NCBI GenBank assembly: GCA_009930475.1
Contig: RZYC01000046.1
Coordinates: 1-32,685 of the forward strand
Source: Spartobacteria bacterium
GTDB lineage: Bacteria > Verrucomicrobiota > Kiritimatiellia > RZYC01
DNA length: 32,685 bases
Direction of reading: 5' to 3'
The notes beneath the pieces were generated by a model. That model did no database searches. It saw only the letters and a program-made list of their open reading frames with translations, and had not been told where the DNA came from. Positions 16,872-25,671 of this stretch are shown here, piece by piece. Position numbers and translations under genes: made by a program. The stretch's first letter is position 1. The number at the start of each line of letters is the position of its first letter.

Positions 16872-16904
16872 AAAATTATATTGGGACTGTCCCTATTTAA
16901 ATTT
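16872..16904. repeat. 33-bp imperfect palindrome centred on GGGACTGTCCC, REP-like
   Basis: GGGAC-T-GTCCC (16883-16893) is the core of a longer imperfect palindrome centred at 16888, with 13 of 16 symmetric positions paired and A/T-rich outer arms. It lies 40 bases upstream of the RAYT start. RAYTs are known to act on REP palindromes, so this is a candidate substrate; the same core is at 94-104. It also occupies the promoter region of the response regulator gene. Confidence 0.55.
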
Positions 16905-16944
16905 ACTTGCGCGCTTGTATGATATATGAGATACATCCCCCAAT

Positions 16945-17652
16945 ATGACGAATGCGGGAAATATACTGCTTATTGAAGATGAACAGCCGATTGCAGATGT
17001 GGTTGAATACGTGCTGTCGAAAGATGGCTTTTATGTTTCGCATGCGGGGGATGGGGACAACGCACTGGAACGGGCACGTGAAAAGGCGTTTGATCTGGTT
17101 ATTTTGGATATCAACATTCCTGGACTGTCGGGTGTCAGTCTGTTTCGGGCATTGAAAAACATTCATCGTAACCTGGCAATCATCATGCTGACATGCAGAG
17201 CTGACGAAGTGGATCGGGTTATGTGGCTGGAACTTGGGGCAGATGATTATGTTACAAAACCTTTCAGCCCGCGTGAACTGGCGGCGAGGGTTCGTTCGGT
17301 ACTACGGCGATGTAAACCACGGAACGAAGAACAGACTGTCCAGAAATGTGGAGCTTTTTTAGTCGATAGCGAGGCCTTATGCATCAGTTATCACAAAACA
17401 TCGCTGGATCTTACGGTGCAGGAGTTTAAATTACTGGAATTATTCTTGAATCACCCTCGACGCGTGTTCAGCAGGGAGTATATCATTGATGCATTGTACG
17501 GGCGCGATTATTACATCAGCGAACGAAGCATTGATGCGACGGTCAAGAGGCTGCGCAAAAAAGTTCAACTTGTATCAGGGAAACTAAATCCGCTGGAAAC
17601 AGTATACGGCGCAGGTTATCGGCTGCACCCTGATGTGCCGGGGTCACAGTGA
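16945..17652 (+). CDS. OmpR/PhoB-family response regulator
   Basis: A 235-residue two-component regulator. The receiver domain (about 6-120) has the acidic pair Glu11/Asp12, phospho-acceptor Asp55 (LVILDINIPG), Thr83 and Lys105 (TKPF). The winged-helix DNA-binding domain (about 132-230) shows FKLLELFLNHPRRVFSREYIIDALYG and the recognition-helix stretch RSIDATVKRLRKK, as in PhoB. The start is supported by the receiver domain; no clear ribosome binding site precedes it. The stop overlaps the kinase start by 4 bases (GTGA). Its targets are unknown; the Pho-box-like repeats upstream of pstS and the OMP gene are one candidate, by inference only. Confidence 0.95.
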   Translation: MTNAGNILLIEDEQPIADVVEYVLSKDGFYVSHAGDGDNALERAREKAFDLVILDINIPGLSGVSLFRALKNIHRNLAIIMLTCRADEVDRVMWLELGADDYVTKPFSPRELAARVRSVLRRCKPRNEEQTVQKCGAFLVDSEALCISYHKTSLDLTVQEFKLLELFLNHPRRVFSREYIIDALYGRDYYISERSIDATVKRLRKKVQLVSGKLNPLETVYGAGYRLHPDVPGSQ

Positions 17653-19076
17653 GCTCCATACGCTGGCGTACGGTGATCGCCATGATGCTCGTCGGAATTA
17701 TACCGATCATCTTAATTAATCGCTACGCTTGGAACTATTTCCGTTCTTACACGCAAAAGGAACTGGAAAACCGAATGATTGACACGGCTGAAATAGCGGG
17801 GCATCTCTATCTTAGACTGACAAATACATCATTAAGCAACAATAATGATCGGGCGCGTATTGATGATATCCTTGAAGATCTCGGCAGAGACACTCAATCA
17901 CGTGTACAATTATTGTCGCCGCAAGGTGTTGTACGGTACGATTCATTGCAAGGAGCAACCATTGGAGCGGATTACAGTCAGCGCCTTGAAATACAATACG
18001 CTTCACAGGGTCAATATAAGGCACGCTACCACTCCGTGGGCGATCGACATCTCGTGTTCTATTACTGCGCACTCCCCGTGTATTCGACGGATCAGTCCTT
18101 AATCGCCATTGCTTACGTGAGTCGCCACACCAAAACATTGGTCTCTGCCATTGAGCGGCTTTATATAAATCAATATCGAGCAACATGGATTGCACTGATC
18201 ATCACTCTTTGTGTCGCATGTCTGCTAGCCATCGGACTGACACAAAGGCTAAACCGGCTCAAAAAAAACATACGCAATTACTCACTGCATCCTGATCAGC
18301 CACCTAAATCACTTCGCATTGCGGGACATGATGAAATGGCTCAGCTTAGTGACATTTTTGATCAGCTGACTGCAGAGCTACATCGCAAAAACACCTATAA
18401 TCGCGATTTCGTATCGGATATTCTGCACGAACTCAAGACACCCGTTACATCCATTCGCGGCGCAACAGAACTACTGCTGGATGGTGCAGCAGAAGATCCC
18501 GGGTACCGCCTCCGCTTCCTTGAAAACATCCTGTTTGAAACCCAGCGACTGCAACGACTCTACACAGAGTTATCCACGCTGACCGCTCTGGATAATCCCA
18601 ACCAGAGCGAACAGACAAATAACAACTACACCGAATTCATGCAGGCCACCTGCCATCGCGCTGAAACAGCCTTTCCGCAACCACGCGCTCCGTTGATATA
18701 CAATCCGCCGGACAAAGCGATCCTTGCCCGCTTTTCTGCCTGCCAGATCGAACAGTTACTTTATATTCTACTGGATAACGCCTTTCGGTACACCCCTCCA
18801 ACAGGATGCGTCACCCTATCCATATCTCTCAGCGAAAACTTCATTCACACCAGCGTAACCGATACGGGATCAGGCATTTCAGAAAGCAATATCAACCGAA
18901 TTTTCGATCGGTTCTTCACAACAGAATCCAAAAGTGGAGCCCAATCCCATGGGAGCGGACTTGGGTTATCCATCGCACGACGCATCATCGAAAATCATGG
19001 GGGAACCATCCGCGTGGAGAGCAAATCTGGACAAGGGAGCACCTTCACCTTTCGTTTCCCTACCCAAAACGGGTGA
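17649..19076 (+). CDS. Membrane sensor histidine kinase
   Basis: A 475-residue kinase starting at GTG, overlapping the regulator gene by 4 bases. Two membrane helices (about 8-25 and 178-197) enclose a periplasmic sensor region of about 150 residues. A HAMP-like linker follows (about 198-250). The phosphorylated histidine is His260 in HELKTP. The catalytic ATPase domain has the N box DNAFRYTPP, G1 DTGSGIS and G2 GSGLGLSIA. The sequence around the H box (FVSDILHELKTPVTSIRGATELL) resembles CreC-type sensors, but the signal cannot be predicted. A strong hairpin overlaps its stop codon. Confidence 0.95.
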   Translation: MSSIRWRTVIAMMLVGIIPIILINRYAWNYFRSYTQKELENRMIDTAEIAGHLYLRLTNTSLSNNNDRARIDDILEDLGRDTQSRVQLLSPQGVVRYDSLQGATIGADYSQRLEIQYASQGQYKARYHSVGDRHLVFYYCALPVYSTDQSLIAIAYVSRHTKTLVSAIERLYINQYRATWIALIITLCVACLLAIGLTQRLNRLKKNIRNYSLHPDQPPKSLRIAGHDEMAQLSDIFDQLTAELHRKNTYNRDFVSDILHELKTPVTSIRGATELLLDGAAEDPGYRLRFLENILFETQRLQRLYTELSTLTALDNPNQSEQTNNNYTEFMQATCHRAETAFPQPRAPLIYNPPDKAILARFSACQIEQLLYILLDNAFRYTPPTGCVTLSISLSENFIHTSVTDTGSGISESNINRIFDRFFTTESKSGAQSHGSGLGLSIARRIIENHGGTIRVESKSGQGSTFTFRFPTQNG

Positions 19077-19099
19077 TACGCCCAGAAACGTATCACCCG
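19070..19099. terminator. Bidirectional hairpin between convergent genes
   Basis: CGGGTGATACG (19070-19080) and CGTATCACCCG (19089-19099) form a perfect 11-bp stem with an 8-base loop. It includes the stop codon of the histidine kinase. On the minus strand TTTT follows the stem, so it fits best as terminator of the gene at 19139-20998; on the plus strand the T-tract is poor, but it could still end or stabilise the kinase mRNA. Confidence 0.7.
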
Positions 19100-19138
19100 C
19101 CTTAATCCATCTGTCTTTCTATCAATTAATGAATATCA

Positions 19139-20998
19139 TTAATCTTCGTATACGGGCTCCTCTTCCATGGGTTCCTCTTCCATGGGTTCCACGACGACCT
19201 CTTCGTCCATGAATTCCACATCTTCCTCCATCATTTCCGGCTCGCCGTACCACTCGGTCAGATCATGTTCGGGAACACTGCATGCCGGCAAGCGATTCAT
19301 CGGGTTTATCGTGTATTCACCACCGGCGGGACAGACAAGATTTACACCTTCAGGGAGGTAAGGCATCAAATCATCCCACGTCGGACTCGCATCTTCGGCC
19401 ACGTTTGTTTCCACAGCCCATGCATCTTTGGCTTCCATGATGAGTTGCAAGTTAGCCATACACTCATACTTTTGTTCCATTTCAGCCTGTTCTGCGGCAG
19501 CAGTAATCCCCAACGCGACACCAAATGCCAGAGGCGACATAATCGCAGAAACAACAGGATTCATTCCACCTGTCCGCATGTTTGCCGATATCAGCGCGCC
19601 GTCGACATCCTTTACAGCAATGGATGCATACACGTCATTTCCATGGGCATTCATCAGTTTTTCAACGTACGTCATCAGCTTCTGAACCGAATCATCTCCG
19701 GGCCACATGCCCCCCGCCTTCATCATTTCTAATTCAATATCAGTGTACGCCTTACAAAAGGCAGGCGACACATAGGCGAAGCCATTCAACTTATCAACCG
19801 GCAGATTAGCAAAGGCCGTTTTAACTTTCTCAGATTTCATAAGAGAACCGCCCGCATCATAGGAAGCCAGCGCCGACGTGATGGTCTCCGGAATCACGGA
19901 AAGAAGAAAAACACCGTCCTTAACCGCCATAGAAGGTTCTACTCGAACCGGCAGCTGCAATGGAATATTCAATGAATAAACCACTGTTCCGCCCACCTTC
20001 TGCTGACTGTAAGGAATCTGATTGATAGCCATAAAGTCTAACAACGCGGTTTGCAGCGTATCATCTTTCACCTTAATCGCCATCAACAAACCCGGGTCAG
20101 GAAACTCGATAACAGACTCTTCACTCATGGGGAACGACATCGTTTTATCAGGTGACAACGTCAGCCCCACAGCCAGCTCATCGCTCAGAGATGCAATGAT
20201 CCTGCTGATATCAATACCCATATTCTGCCGGATCTGATCAAACTGCATGTCCAGCATCTGGTCGGCACCCTCCGGACCAAACTTCTGCAGCCCTTCACGA
20301 ACCACATCCAGCAACGTCTCTATGCTGAAAGTCCAGCCTTCCAATAATTCCGTTTCCTCCGGATAGAATTTCAGAACCTGCATATCCCGTGGTTCACTTC
20401 CACAAAGCCGCCAGAGCGCACGGTCACGCTGCGAGGCATCAACCAATGTATAGGATTTAGCCCGATACATTTCCCCGCCAGCGGGAGCCAGACTGAATCC
20501 AGCCGCCTGCACCGCATAAAAACCCAACCAGTCGAGAACAGGATCAACAGACGATGCCACATCATCGGTCATGGATTCATCCGGATTTTCCGTCGATTCC
20601 ACCACAGCAGCCGCCAGTTCCTTGATTTGTTCGCGCAAGGGCTGAACAATACTCGCCGCATTAAAGTACATCAATATATCACCGGTTACATCAAGACGGG
20701 AATAGACTTCACCCGCCATTTCACGTTCTCCGGCAGACACAACGGCTTCCGCAACAGCAGCAACGACGCCGTCTCCTTTCAACTCAGCCACTTTTTTAAG
20801 CAAAGCATCATCTTTATGATATGTCAGGCTTTCCTCATACTGAGCAATAGCCTCCCTGGTTTTGCCCTTCATCTCAAGATAGGCGGCATTCGCACGTAAT
20901 TTACGCGCTTTCTGAATATCATCCTGTGCGTTTACAACGCTAACCGACATTACTGCAAGCAATAATGCAGACAGAACCTGTTTCCGTATATTCTTCAT
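19139..20998 (-). CDS. Exported DUF3352-like protein with C-terminal pseudopilin-like domain and acidic tail
   Basis: Start chosen at 20998, where AGGAAGGA lies upstream and a signal peptide begins at once (1-24, cleavage VNA/Q). The 619-residue protein has an N-terminal helical repeat-like part (about 28-75, IQKARKLRANAAYLEMKGKTREAIAQYEE), then a long DUF3352-like region (about 160-480) with a SLSDELAVGL block. Residues about 510-581 look like the globular end of pseudopilins seen in PVC bacteria: C-x-N-L-x-x-I-x-x-A-K-x-x-W-A, P-T-W-x-D-L, C-P-A-G-G-x-Y and P-x-C-S. The last 38 residues are acidic, with EPMEE repeated. No N-methylation cleavage site precedes the pilin part. The function is unknown; it is probably periplasmic or surface-located. 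Its stop lies 39 bases from a strong terminator hairpin. Confidence 0.75.
   Translation of the reverse strand: MKNIRKQVLSALLLAVMSVSVVNAQDDIQKARKLRANAAYLEMKGKTREAIAQYEESLTYHKDDALLKKVAELKGDGVVAAVAEAVVSAGEREMAGEVYSRLDVTGDILMYFNAASIVQPLREQIKELAAAVVESTENPDESMTDDVASSVDPVLDWLGFYAVQAAGFSLAPAGGEMYRAKSYTLVDASQRDRALWRLCGSEPRDMQVLKFYPEETELLEGWTFSIETLLDVVREGLQKFGPEGADQMLDMQFDQIRQNMGIDISRIIASLSDELAVGLTLSPDKTMSFPMSEESVIEFPDPGLLMAIKVKDDTLQTALLDFMAINQIPYSQQKVGGTVVYSLNIPLQLPVRVEPSMAVKDGVFLLSVIPETITSALASYDAGGSLMKSEKVKTAFANLPVDKLNGFAYVSPAFCKAYTDIELEMMKAGGMWPGDDSVQKLMTYVEKLMNAHGNDVYASIAVKDVDGALISANMRTGGMNPVVSAIMSPLAFGVALGITAAAEQAEMEQKYECMANLQLIMEAKDAWAVETNVAEDASPTWDDLMPYLPEGVNLVCPAGGEYTINPMNRLPACSVPEHDLTEWYGEPEMMEEDVEFMDEEVVVEPMEEEPMEEEPVYED
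19159..19188. repeat. Tandem 15-bp repeat encoding the acidic tail
   Basis: CCTCTTCCATGGGTT occurs twice in tandem (19159-19173, 19174-19188). It lies within the exported protein gene and encodes repeated Glu-Pro-Met-Glu-Glu units. It may vary in copy number by slippage. Confidence 0.8.
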
Positions 20999-21269
20999 AT
21001 GTGGATTCCTTCCTGTTGTCACGATCTGTACAATCTGAACGTGAGTCTAAATGGTCTTTTAAAAAAAATCACGAATTATTTTTTTCAATGACAAATAAAC
21101 CTCGTGAAAAAGCAAAACCACCCCCGAAAATCGATCTTCACAACAGCGGTAGGGACAAAATTATTTATTGTAAATGGCCTTGAATATTGACGAATGCCAA
21201 ATGTTCATGCAGAATTCAAGACATGGAAGATTCGTACACATCGTCCATCTTATGTGGAGGGATGTTATC
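20999..21269. other. Longest intergenic stretch, divergent promoter region
   Basis: 271 bases between the exported protein gene (leftward) and the five-gene cluster (rightward). It is A/T-rich with runs of A and T at 21058-21087. Besides the candidate promoter at 21187-21215 and the inverted repeat CTTGAAT (21179-21185) / ATTCAAG (21214-21220), I see no gene: the open frame from 21174 into the deacetylase lacks family similarity before 21270. Confidence 0.6.
21187..21215 (+). promoter_or_regulatory. Candidate promoter of the five-gene cluster
   Basis: TTGACG (21187-21192), 17 bases, CAGAAT (21210-21215). The hexamers match sigma70 consensus at 5 and 4 of 6 bases. The 7-bp inverted repeat CTTGAAT/ATTCAAG (21179-21185, 21214-21220) brackets it almost exactly, which would suit an operator. 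Transcription would start about 48 bases before the first gene. Confidence 0.45.
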
Positions 21270-22214
21270 ATGAACATGCTCGTAAAAAGTTATTATGAAT
21301 TAAAACCGCTTATTCCAAGACATGTGCAGATTGTTCTTCATCAGTGGTATACACAGCGAAAAAGATCATATTGCAAAAACTGGCCCATTGATATCCATGC
21401 AGCCGATATTCGCCCGCCCTGGTCACAGTGGCCTGGAAACAAGCACTTCGCTCTGGTTCTCACCCATGATGTGGAAACAGCCGAAGGAGTTGCTAAATGC
21501 CCATTGCTAATGCAGATGGAAGAACAATTGGGTTTCCGATCCTCCTTCAATTTTGTTCCAGAGAAATACAACACACCGGACAACCTTCTGAAGAAAATTA
21601 AGGCCAACGGCTTTGAAATCGGAGTTCACGGCCTGCTCCATGACGGAAAACTGTATAAATCCAGGCAGATATTCATGGAGCGCGCACAGCGAATCAACCG
21701 TTATCTCGAGCAATGGCAAGCCGTTGGATTCCGGTCCCCATCCATGCACCATAATTTATCATGGCTGCACAATTTAAACATCGCCTACGATGCATCCACC
21801 TTTGATACCGACCCCTTTGAGCCCGACAGCAGCGGAACCTGCCGCATTTTCCCGTTCTGGGTTCATCGCGGAACCAATACCGATGAAGGCTATGCTGAAC
21901 TGCCCTATACCTTAGTTCAAGATTCCACCCTGTTTCTCTTTCTGCAGGAAAGCACCATAGATATCTGGATTGAGAAACTGGACTGGCTGGTTCAGAAAGG
22001 CGGAATGGCACTGGTAAATGTTCATCCTGACTATATGAACTTCACGTCAGACAAACAGCTCACAAGTGAATATCCGTCGACGCTGTACCAGCAATTTCTT
22101 GAGTATATCAAAACACGCCACGCCGGCATGTACTGGCATGCGCTCCCGCAGGAAATGGCCAAATTTACCTTCATGAAGTACAAATGCAATCACGCAGAGG
22201 AGGTGACAACATGA
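21270..22214 (+). CDS. Polysaccharide deacetylase-like protein (CE4 type)
   Basis: Start at 21270 is supported by GGAGGG 8 bases upstream; the product has 314 residues. It shows the NodB/CE4 layout: THDVE at 65-69 with the catalytic-type Asp67 (THDD is usual; the second Asp is Val here), then HxxxH at His120/His124 in EIGVHGLLHD, then RSPSMHHN, and a late NVHPDYM segment with the histidine common in the family. The N-terminal YYELKPLIPRHVQIVLH segment recurs in deacetylases next to sugar or natural-product genes. Likely reaction: hydrolysis of an N- or O-acyl group on a small or lipid-linked substrate; there is no signal peptide, so it is probably cytoplasmic. It overlaps the ATP-grasp gene by 4 bases (ATGA). 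Confidence 0.82.
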   Translation: MNMLVKSYYELKPLIPRHVQIVLHQWYTQRKRSYCKNWPIDIHAADIRPPWSQWPGNKHFALVLTHDVETAEGVAKCPLLMQMEEQLGFRSSFNFVPEKYNTPDNLLKKIKANGFEIGVHGLLHDGKLYKSRQIFMERAQRINRYLEQWQAVGFRSPSMHHNLSWLHNLNIAYDASTFDTDPFEPDSSGTCRIFPFWVHRGTNTDEGYAELPYTLVQDSTLFLFLQESTIDIWIEKLDWLVQKGGMALVNVHPDYMNFTSDKQLTSEYPSTLYQQFLEYIKTRHAGMYWHALPQEMAKFTFMKYKCNHAEEVTT

Positions 22215-23380
22215 ACACAGAATCCGGCGTCATCATTATGGGCGGAGATTTCCAGGGGCTGGCGGCACTACGTTCTCTTTCCCGCAGAAACATCCCGGTA
22301 CTGATCATCGATCATGACCATTGCATCAGTCGCTACTCACGATGCCGGCATCGTTTTGTCAAATCACCTGCATCAAGCGATCATGACGCCTATCTTGATT
22401 TCCTGATCAAGCTGGCAGACAAGGAAAACGTCCGCAACTGGCTGATCATCCCCAACAGCGACGAAACCGTGTACATTCTATCGATGAATAAAGCACGTCT
22501 CACGCCGTTATATCGAGTCGCTACCCCTTCGTGGGATGTCATAAAAAACATCTACATCAAAAAGAACACCTACGAACTGGCTAAAAAGCTTAACATCCCC
22601 ATTCCCACATCCCACTTCCCTTCCAGCATTCAGGAAGTGGAAGAACTGGATATCCGCTATCCCGTCGTCATCAAACCCTCGGTTCGAGACAACCTGTACC
22701 CTAAAGTCCACGTAAAAGCGTATCGCATTAACAATAAACAGGAACTGATAAAAACCTATCGCTATGTCAGCCAGTTCATTGATCCTTCGGAAATTATCGT
22801 GCAGGATCTCATTCCCGGTGGAGCCGAGGTGCTGTATTCCTTCTGTCCCTTTTTTAAGAATGGGACGATTCTCACATCCATCACAGCCAGACGTCCCCGC
22901 CAACATCCGATGACCTTTGGTCATGCATCTACTTTTGCCGAACTGGTACACATCCCGAAACTGAAGGAAATGGCGGAACAATTTCTTCAGGCCATTGACT
23001 ATTATGGCTTTGGCGAAGTGGAATTCATGTATGACAAACGGGATAGCACCTATCGCTTTTTGGAAATCAATCCGCGAATCTGGGGCTGGCACAGCTTAGC
23101 CATTGCCGCCGGTGCGGACTATCCGGCGATGCTCTACATGGATGTGTTTAACCAGCCCTTTGAGATTCCCCGATCCAAAGAAACAATGAAATGGATTCGC
23201 CTGACCACGGACATCCCAACCGCGCTGGGTGAAATCATCAAAGGCCGCCTGCACGTGCGGGATTATTTATCCAGTATGCGGGGCGACAAGACATTCGCCG
23301 TGTTTTCAAAACACGATCCGCTCCCCTTTTTTGCGGAATTATTCATGTTGCCGTATCTGGCCATCAAACGAGGATTCTAG
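22211..23380 (+). CDS. ATP-grasp ligase (carboxylate-amine ligase-like)
   Basis: The 389-residue protein has an N-terminal Rossmann-like pre-grasp domain (VIIMGGDFQGLAALRSL) and an ATP-grasp core: the lysine strand YPVVIKPS, the hinge VQDLIPGG, and the metal-binding end of the fold FLEINPRIWGW. Such proteins form an amide or peptide-like bond through an acyl-phosphate. Substrates cannot be inferred. AGGAGG lies 8 bases before the ATG, inside the end of the deacetylase gene, with which it overlaps (ATGA). The neighbours suggest that it joins a carboxylate to an amine exposed by deacetylation or made by the decarboxylase. Confidence 0.85.
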   Translation: MNTESGVIIMGGDFQGLAALRSLSRRNIPVLIIDHDHCISRYSRCRHRFVKSPASSDHDAYLDFLIKLADKENVRNWLIIPNSDETVYILSMNKARLTPLYRVATPSWDVIKNIYIKKNTYELAKKLNIPIPTSHFPSSIQEVEELDIRYPVVIKPSVRDNLYPKVHVKAYRINNKQELIKTYRYVSQFIDPSEIIVQDLIPGGAEVLYSFCPFFKNGTILTSITARRPRQHPMTFGHASTFAELVHIPKLKEMAEQFLQAIDYYGFGEVEFMYDKRDSTYRFLEINPRIWGWHSLAIAAGADYPAMLYMDVFNQPFEIPRSKETMKWIRLTTDIPTALGEIIKGRLHVRDYLSSMRGDKTFAVFSKHDPLPFFAELFMLPYLAIKRGF

Positions 23381-23382
23381 CC

Positions 23383-24183
23383 ATGATGATACCCATACTT
23401 TTCAACAGCGTTCTGCTAGCGCTTTGCCTGCTGCTGCCCATCACTATTAAATGGGAATTAAACAAAACCATTACTGTTCCGGCTATGCTGCTGATCGGGC
23501 TAATTGCCGGACTGCTTGTTTATCCAGTAATCACCTATTGGTCTCCTGGATGGATTTTCTTTCTGATTATATCGGGAACCCTGATTACCGGCATGGCAGC
23601 AGGCTTGTTGCTGTGGCGCTTTTTCAGGGATCCGGAAAGAGCATGTCCAGAGGAGGAACGAACCATCGTGGCACCCGCCGACGGACATATTATTTATATA
23701 AAACGCATCGATAAGAACCAGATCCCCGTATCCGAAAAAAATGGACAGACATTTACCCTGAATGAACTGGCTCAAACCAAGCTGCTGCCGTCTTCCGGCT
23801 ATCTCATCGGAACATCCATGACCTATCTGGATGTCCATGTCAACCGCTCCCCCATCGCAGGAAAAATCAAATGGCTGCAGCATATCAACGGCGCATTCTT
23901 TTCATTAAAACATCCTGAATCGGTCTTTCAGAATGAGCGCGTGTCCACCGTCATCGCAAACAAAGATATGGCACTGGGTATGATCCAGATTGCCTCACGG
24001 CTCGTCCGCAACATCGTTCCTTATGTTTCGATAGACAGCGAAGTGCAGCAGGGTCAGCGCGTGGGAAAAATCCGCTTCGGTTCACAAGTGGATCTCATCA
24101 TTCCCGACATCCCCGAACTGCGCATCCTGATCAAACAGGGCGACCAGCTGAAAGCCGGCAGTTCCATCGTCGCAAAATATTAA
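23383..24183 (+). CDS. psd: Phosphatidylserine decarboxylase proenzyme-like, with N-terminal membrane helices
   Basis: A pyruvoyl-dependent decarboxylase of 266 residues. FFRDPER (80-86), the PADG motif with Asp100, DVHVNRSP with His152, and the self-cleavage site FGS at 232-234 in RFGSQVDL give a complete Asp-His-Ser triad; cleavage before Ser234 would make the pyruvoyl group. This is the short bacterial/archaeal-type Psd, but it is longer than usual because three hydrophobic segments (about 4-22, 32-50 and 57-77) precede the catalytic part. Expected role: phosphatidylserine to phosphatidylethanolamine at the inner membrane, though a related head group is possible here. It begins 2 bases after the ATP-grasp stop. 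Confidence 0.88.
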   Translation: MMIPILFNSVLLALCLLLPITIKWELNKTITVPAMLLIGLIAGLLVYPVITYWSPGWIFFLIISGTLITGMAAGLLLWRFFRDPERACPEEERTIVAPADGHIIYIKRIDKNQIPVSEKNGQTFTLNELAQTKLLPSSGYLIGTSMTYLDVHVNRSPIAGKIKWLQHINGAFFSLKHPESVFQNERVSTVIANKDMALGMIQIASRLVRNIVPYVSIDSEVQQGQRVGKIRFGSQVDLIIPDIPELRILIKQGDQLKAGSSIVAKY

Positions 24184-24225
24184 TGCCAGAACACTCAGAA
24201 TAAACAATCGAAACGAGGTAGCGTC

Positions 24226-25671
24226 ATGAAATACAAAAAAATACTGCTGATCAACCCCTGCTTCAATGTGGAATGGAAAGGAGTCACCCCCCCCATCGGA
24301 CAAGGCTATCTATCCGAAACACTGCACAGAGAAAAGATAACCCATGATGTACTGGACATGAATTTGGGCTACGGACTAAATCACCTTTATAAAAAACTGG
24401 ATTCATTTCAGCCCGACCTCGTCGGTATCAGTATGATTACCAGAAATTACTACGAATTTTATCAGCTGCTTGCTGATGTTAAAACGCACTGCCCTGATAT
24501 CAAAACCATCGCCGGCGGCCCACACGTCACCATCATGAAGGAACAGGTGCTTAAGGAATGTCCCGCGCTGGACTTCGGCATCGTTCATGAAGGGGAAGAC
24601 ACGCTGGTAGAATTATGCCGAGGCCTCATCCCTTTGGCTGAGATCAAAGGTGTTCTCTATCGCGAAAACGATGCGATTCTTTATACGGGCGACCGACCTT
24701 ATGTGCAGGATCTGGATCAGATTCCCTGGCCACGCTATGAACAGTTTGAAATGGAAAAATATTTCAAGGAAATAAATATTTTTTCAAGTCGCGGCTGTCC
24801 CTATCACTGCATCTTCTGCGCTCGTCCCGTCATCACCTCCTGCTTTCGCAAACGAAGTGCTGAGAATGTGGTTGATGAGATGGAATACTGGTACAAAAAA
24901 GGCTACCGCAAATTCAATTTTGAGGACGATAACTTCAACCTCGTCCCATCCCGAGTTTACAAAATATGCGATGAAATCGAGCGGCGCGGACTGAAGGATA
25001 TCCTCATCCGCTGCTCCAACGGCATCCGCGCAGATCGCGTGGACAAAGACGTGCTCACCCGCATGTATCAGGTCGGCTACCGCTATCTGGCCATCGGCGT
25101 CGATGCCGGCAACGACCGCATGCTCAAGATTATCAAAAAAGGCGAAACCATGGAGCAGATCGAGAACGCCATCCGGCTGGCCTGCGAACTGGGCTTCAGC
25201 GTAAAATTGTTCTTCGTCTTCGGTAATCCCACCGAAACGCCGGACGACGTTCGAGACATGGCCTCCATCAGCCTCAAGTATCCCATCAGCGAAGTCCATT
25301 TCAACAACATCATCCCCTATCCCGGAACCGAACTCTATGAATGGGTTAAAGCGAACGATGGATTTTTGCTCCCGCCTGAAGTCTTTTTGAACGATGCCGC
25401 CTTCATGGATATCGAGCCCGTTTTTGAAACCCCTGAATTACCCAAAGCCGTAAAAGTCGAACTAAAAAAATATCTGGAACGCGTTCGACGGGAGGTGCAT
25501 CGGCGCGCCGTGCGACGAATTTTCCAGCATACCATAACAGGCTACGTGGCCAGCTACGTGGCGACCAATACGCTCTTCGAACACCTCTATTATAAAAATC
25601 GGATCTTCCGCAGCGTCGTTGAACATTTCCGCTATAATATAACCAAACACAACATGCCGGATGCTGCATAA
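24226..25671 (+). CDS. B12-binding-domain radical SAM protein
   Basis: The 481-residue enzyme has an N-terminal cobalamin-binding-type domain (about 1-160: KKILLINPCF, TPPIGQGYLSETL, GGPHVT, EGEDTLVEL) and a radical SAM barrel with a complete Cx3Cx2C at Cys191, Cys195 and Cys198 (SSRGCPYHCIFC). Later blocks FNFEDDNFNLVPSR, AIGVDAGNDRML and FVFGNPTETPDD are typical of the family (BchE/MiaB-like Elp3 barrels). Such enzymes do methylations, ring formation or C-C chemistry. The usual DxHxxG cobalamin ligand motif is not obvious. The C-terminal 60 residues are basic with a hydrophobic stretch. GAGG lies 8 bases before the ATG; its stop overlaps the next start (TAATG). Confidence 0.9.
   Translation: MKYKKILLINPCFNVEWKGVTPPIGQGYLSETLHREKITHDVLDMNLGYGLNHLYKKLDSFQPDLVGISMITRNYYEFYQLLADVKTHCPDIKTIAGGPHVTIMKEQVLKECPALDFGIVHEGEDTLVELCRGLIPLAEIKGVLYRENDAILYTGDRPYVQDLDQIPWPRYEQFEMEKYFKEINIFSSRGCPYHCIFCARPVITSCFRKRSAENVVDEMEYWYKKGYRKFNFEDDNFNLVPSRVYKICDEIERRGLKDILIRCSNGIRADRVDKDVLTRMYQVGYRYLAIGVDAGNDRMLKIIKKGETMEQIENAIRLACELGFSVKLFFVFGNPTETPDDVRDMASISLKYPISEVHFNNIIPYPGTELYEWVKANDGFLLPPEVFLNDAAFMDIEPVFETPELPKAVKVELKKYLERVRREVHRRAVRRIFQHTITGYVASYVATNTLFEHLYYKNRIFRSVVEHFRYNITKHNMPDAA

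Noticed and set aside
16945-19076. Naming the two-component pair phoBR or creBC
   Set aside because: The regulator is PhoB-type and the kinase H box resembles CreC, but neither sensor region nor neighbours decide the signal, so no gene symbols were given.
21150-21176. GGGACAAAATTATTTATTG as a third member of the GGGAC palindrome family
   Set aside because: It shares only AGGGACA and general A/T richness with the other two; there is no GTCCC arm.
22508-23092. Open frame of 194 codons on the minus strand within the ATP-grasp gene
   Set aside because: It is the shadow of a clear ATP-grasp frame with matching operon spacing; no independent start signal.
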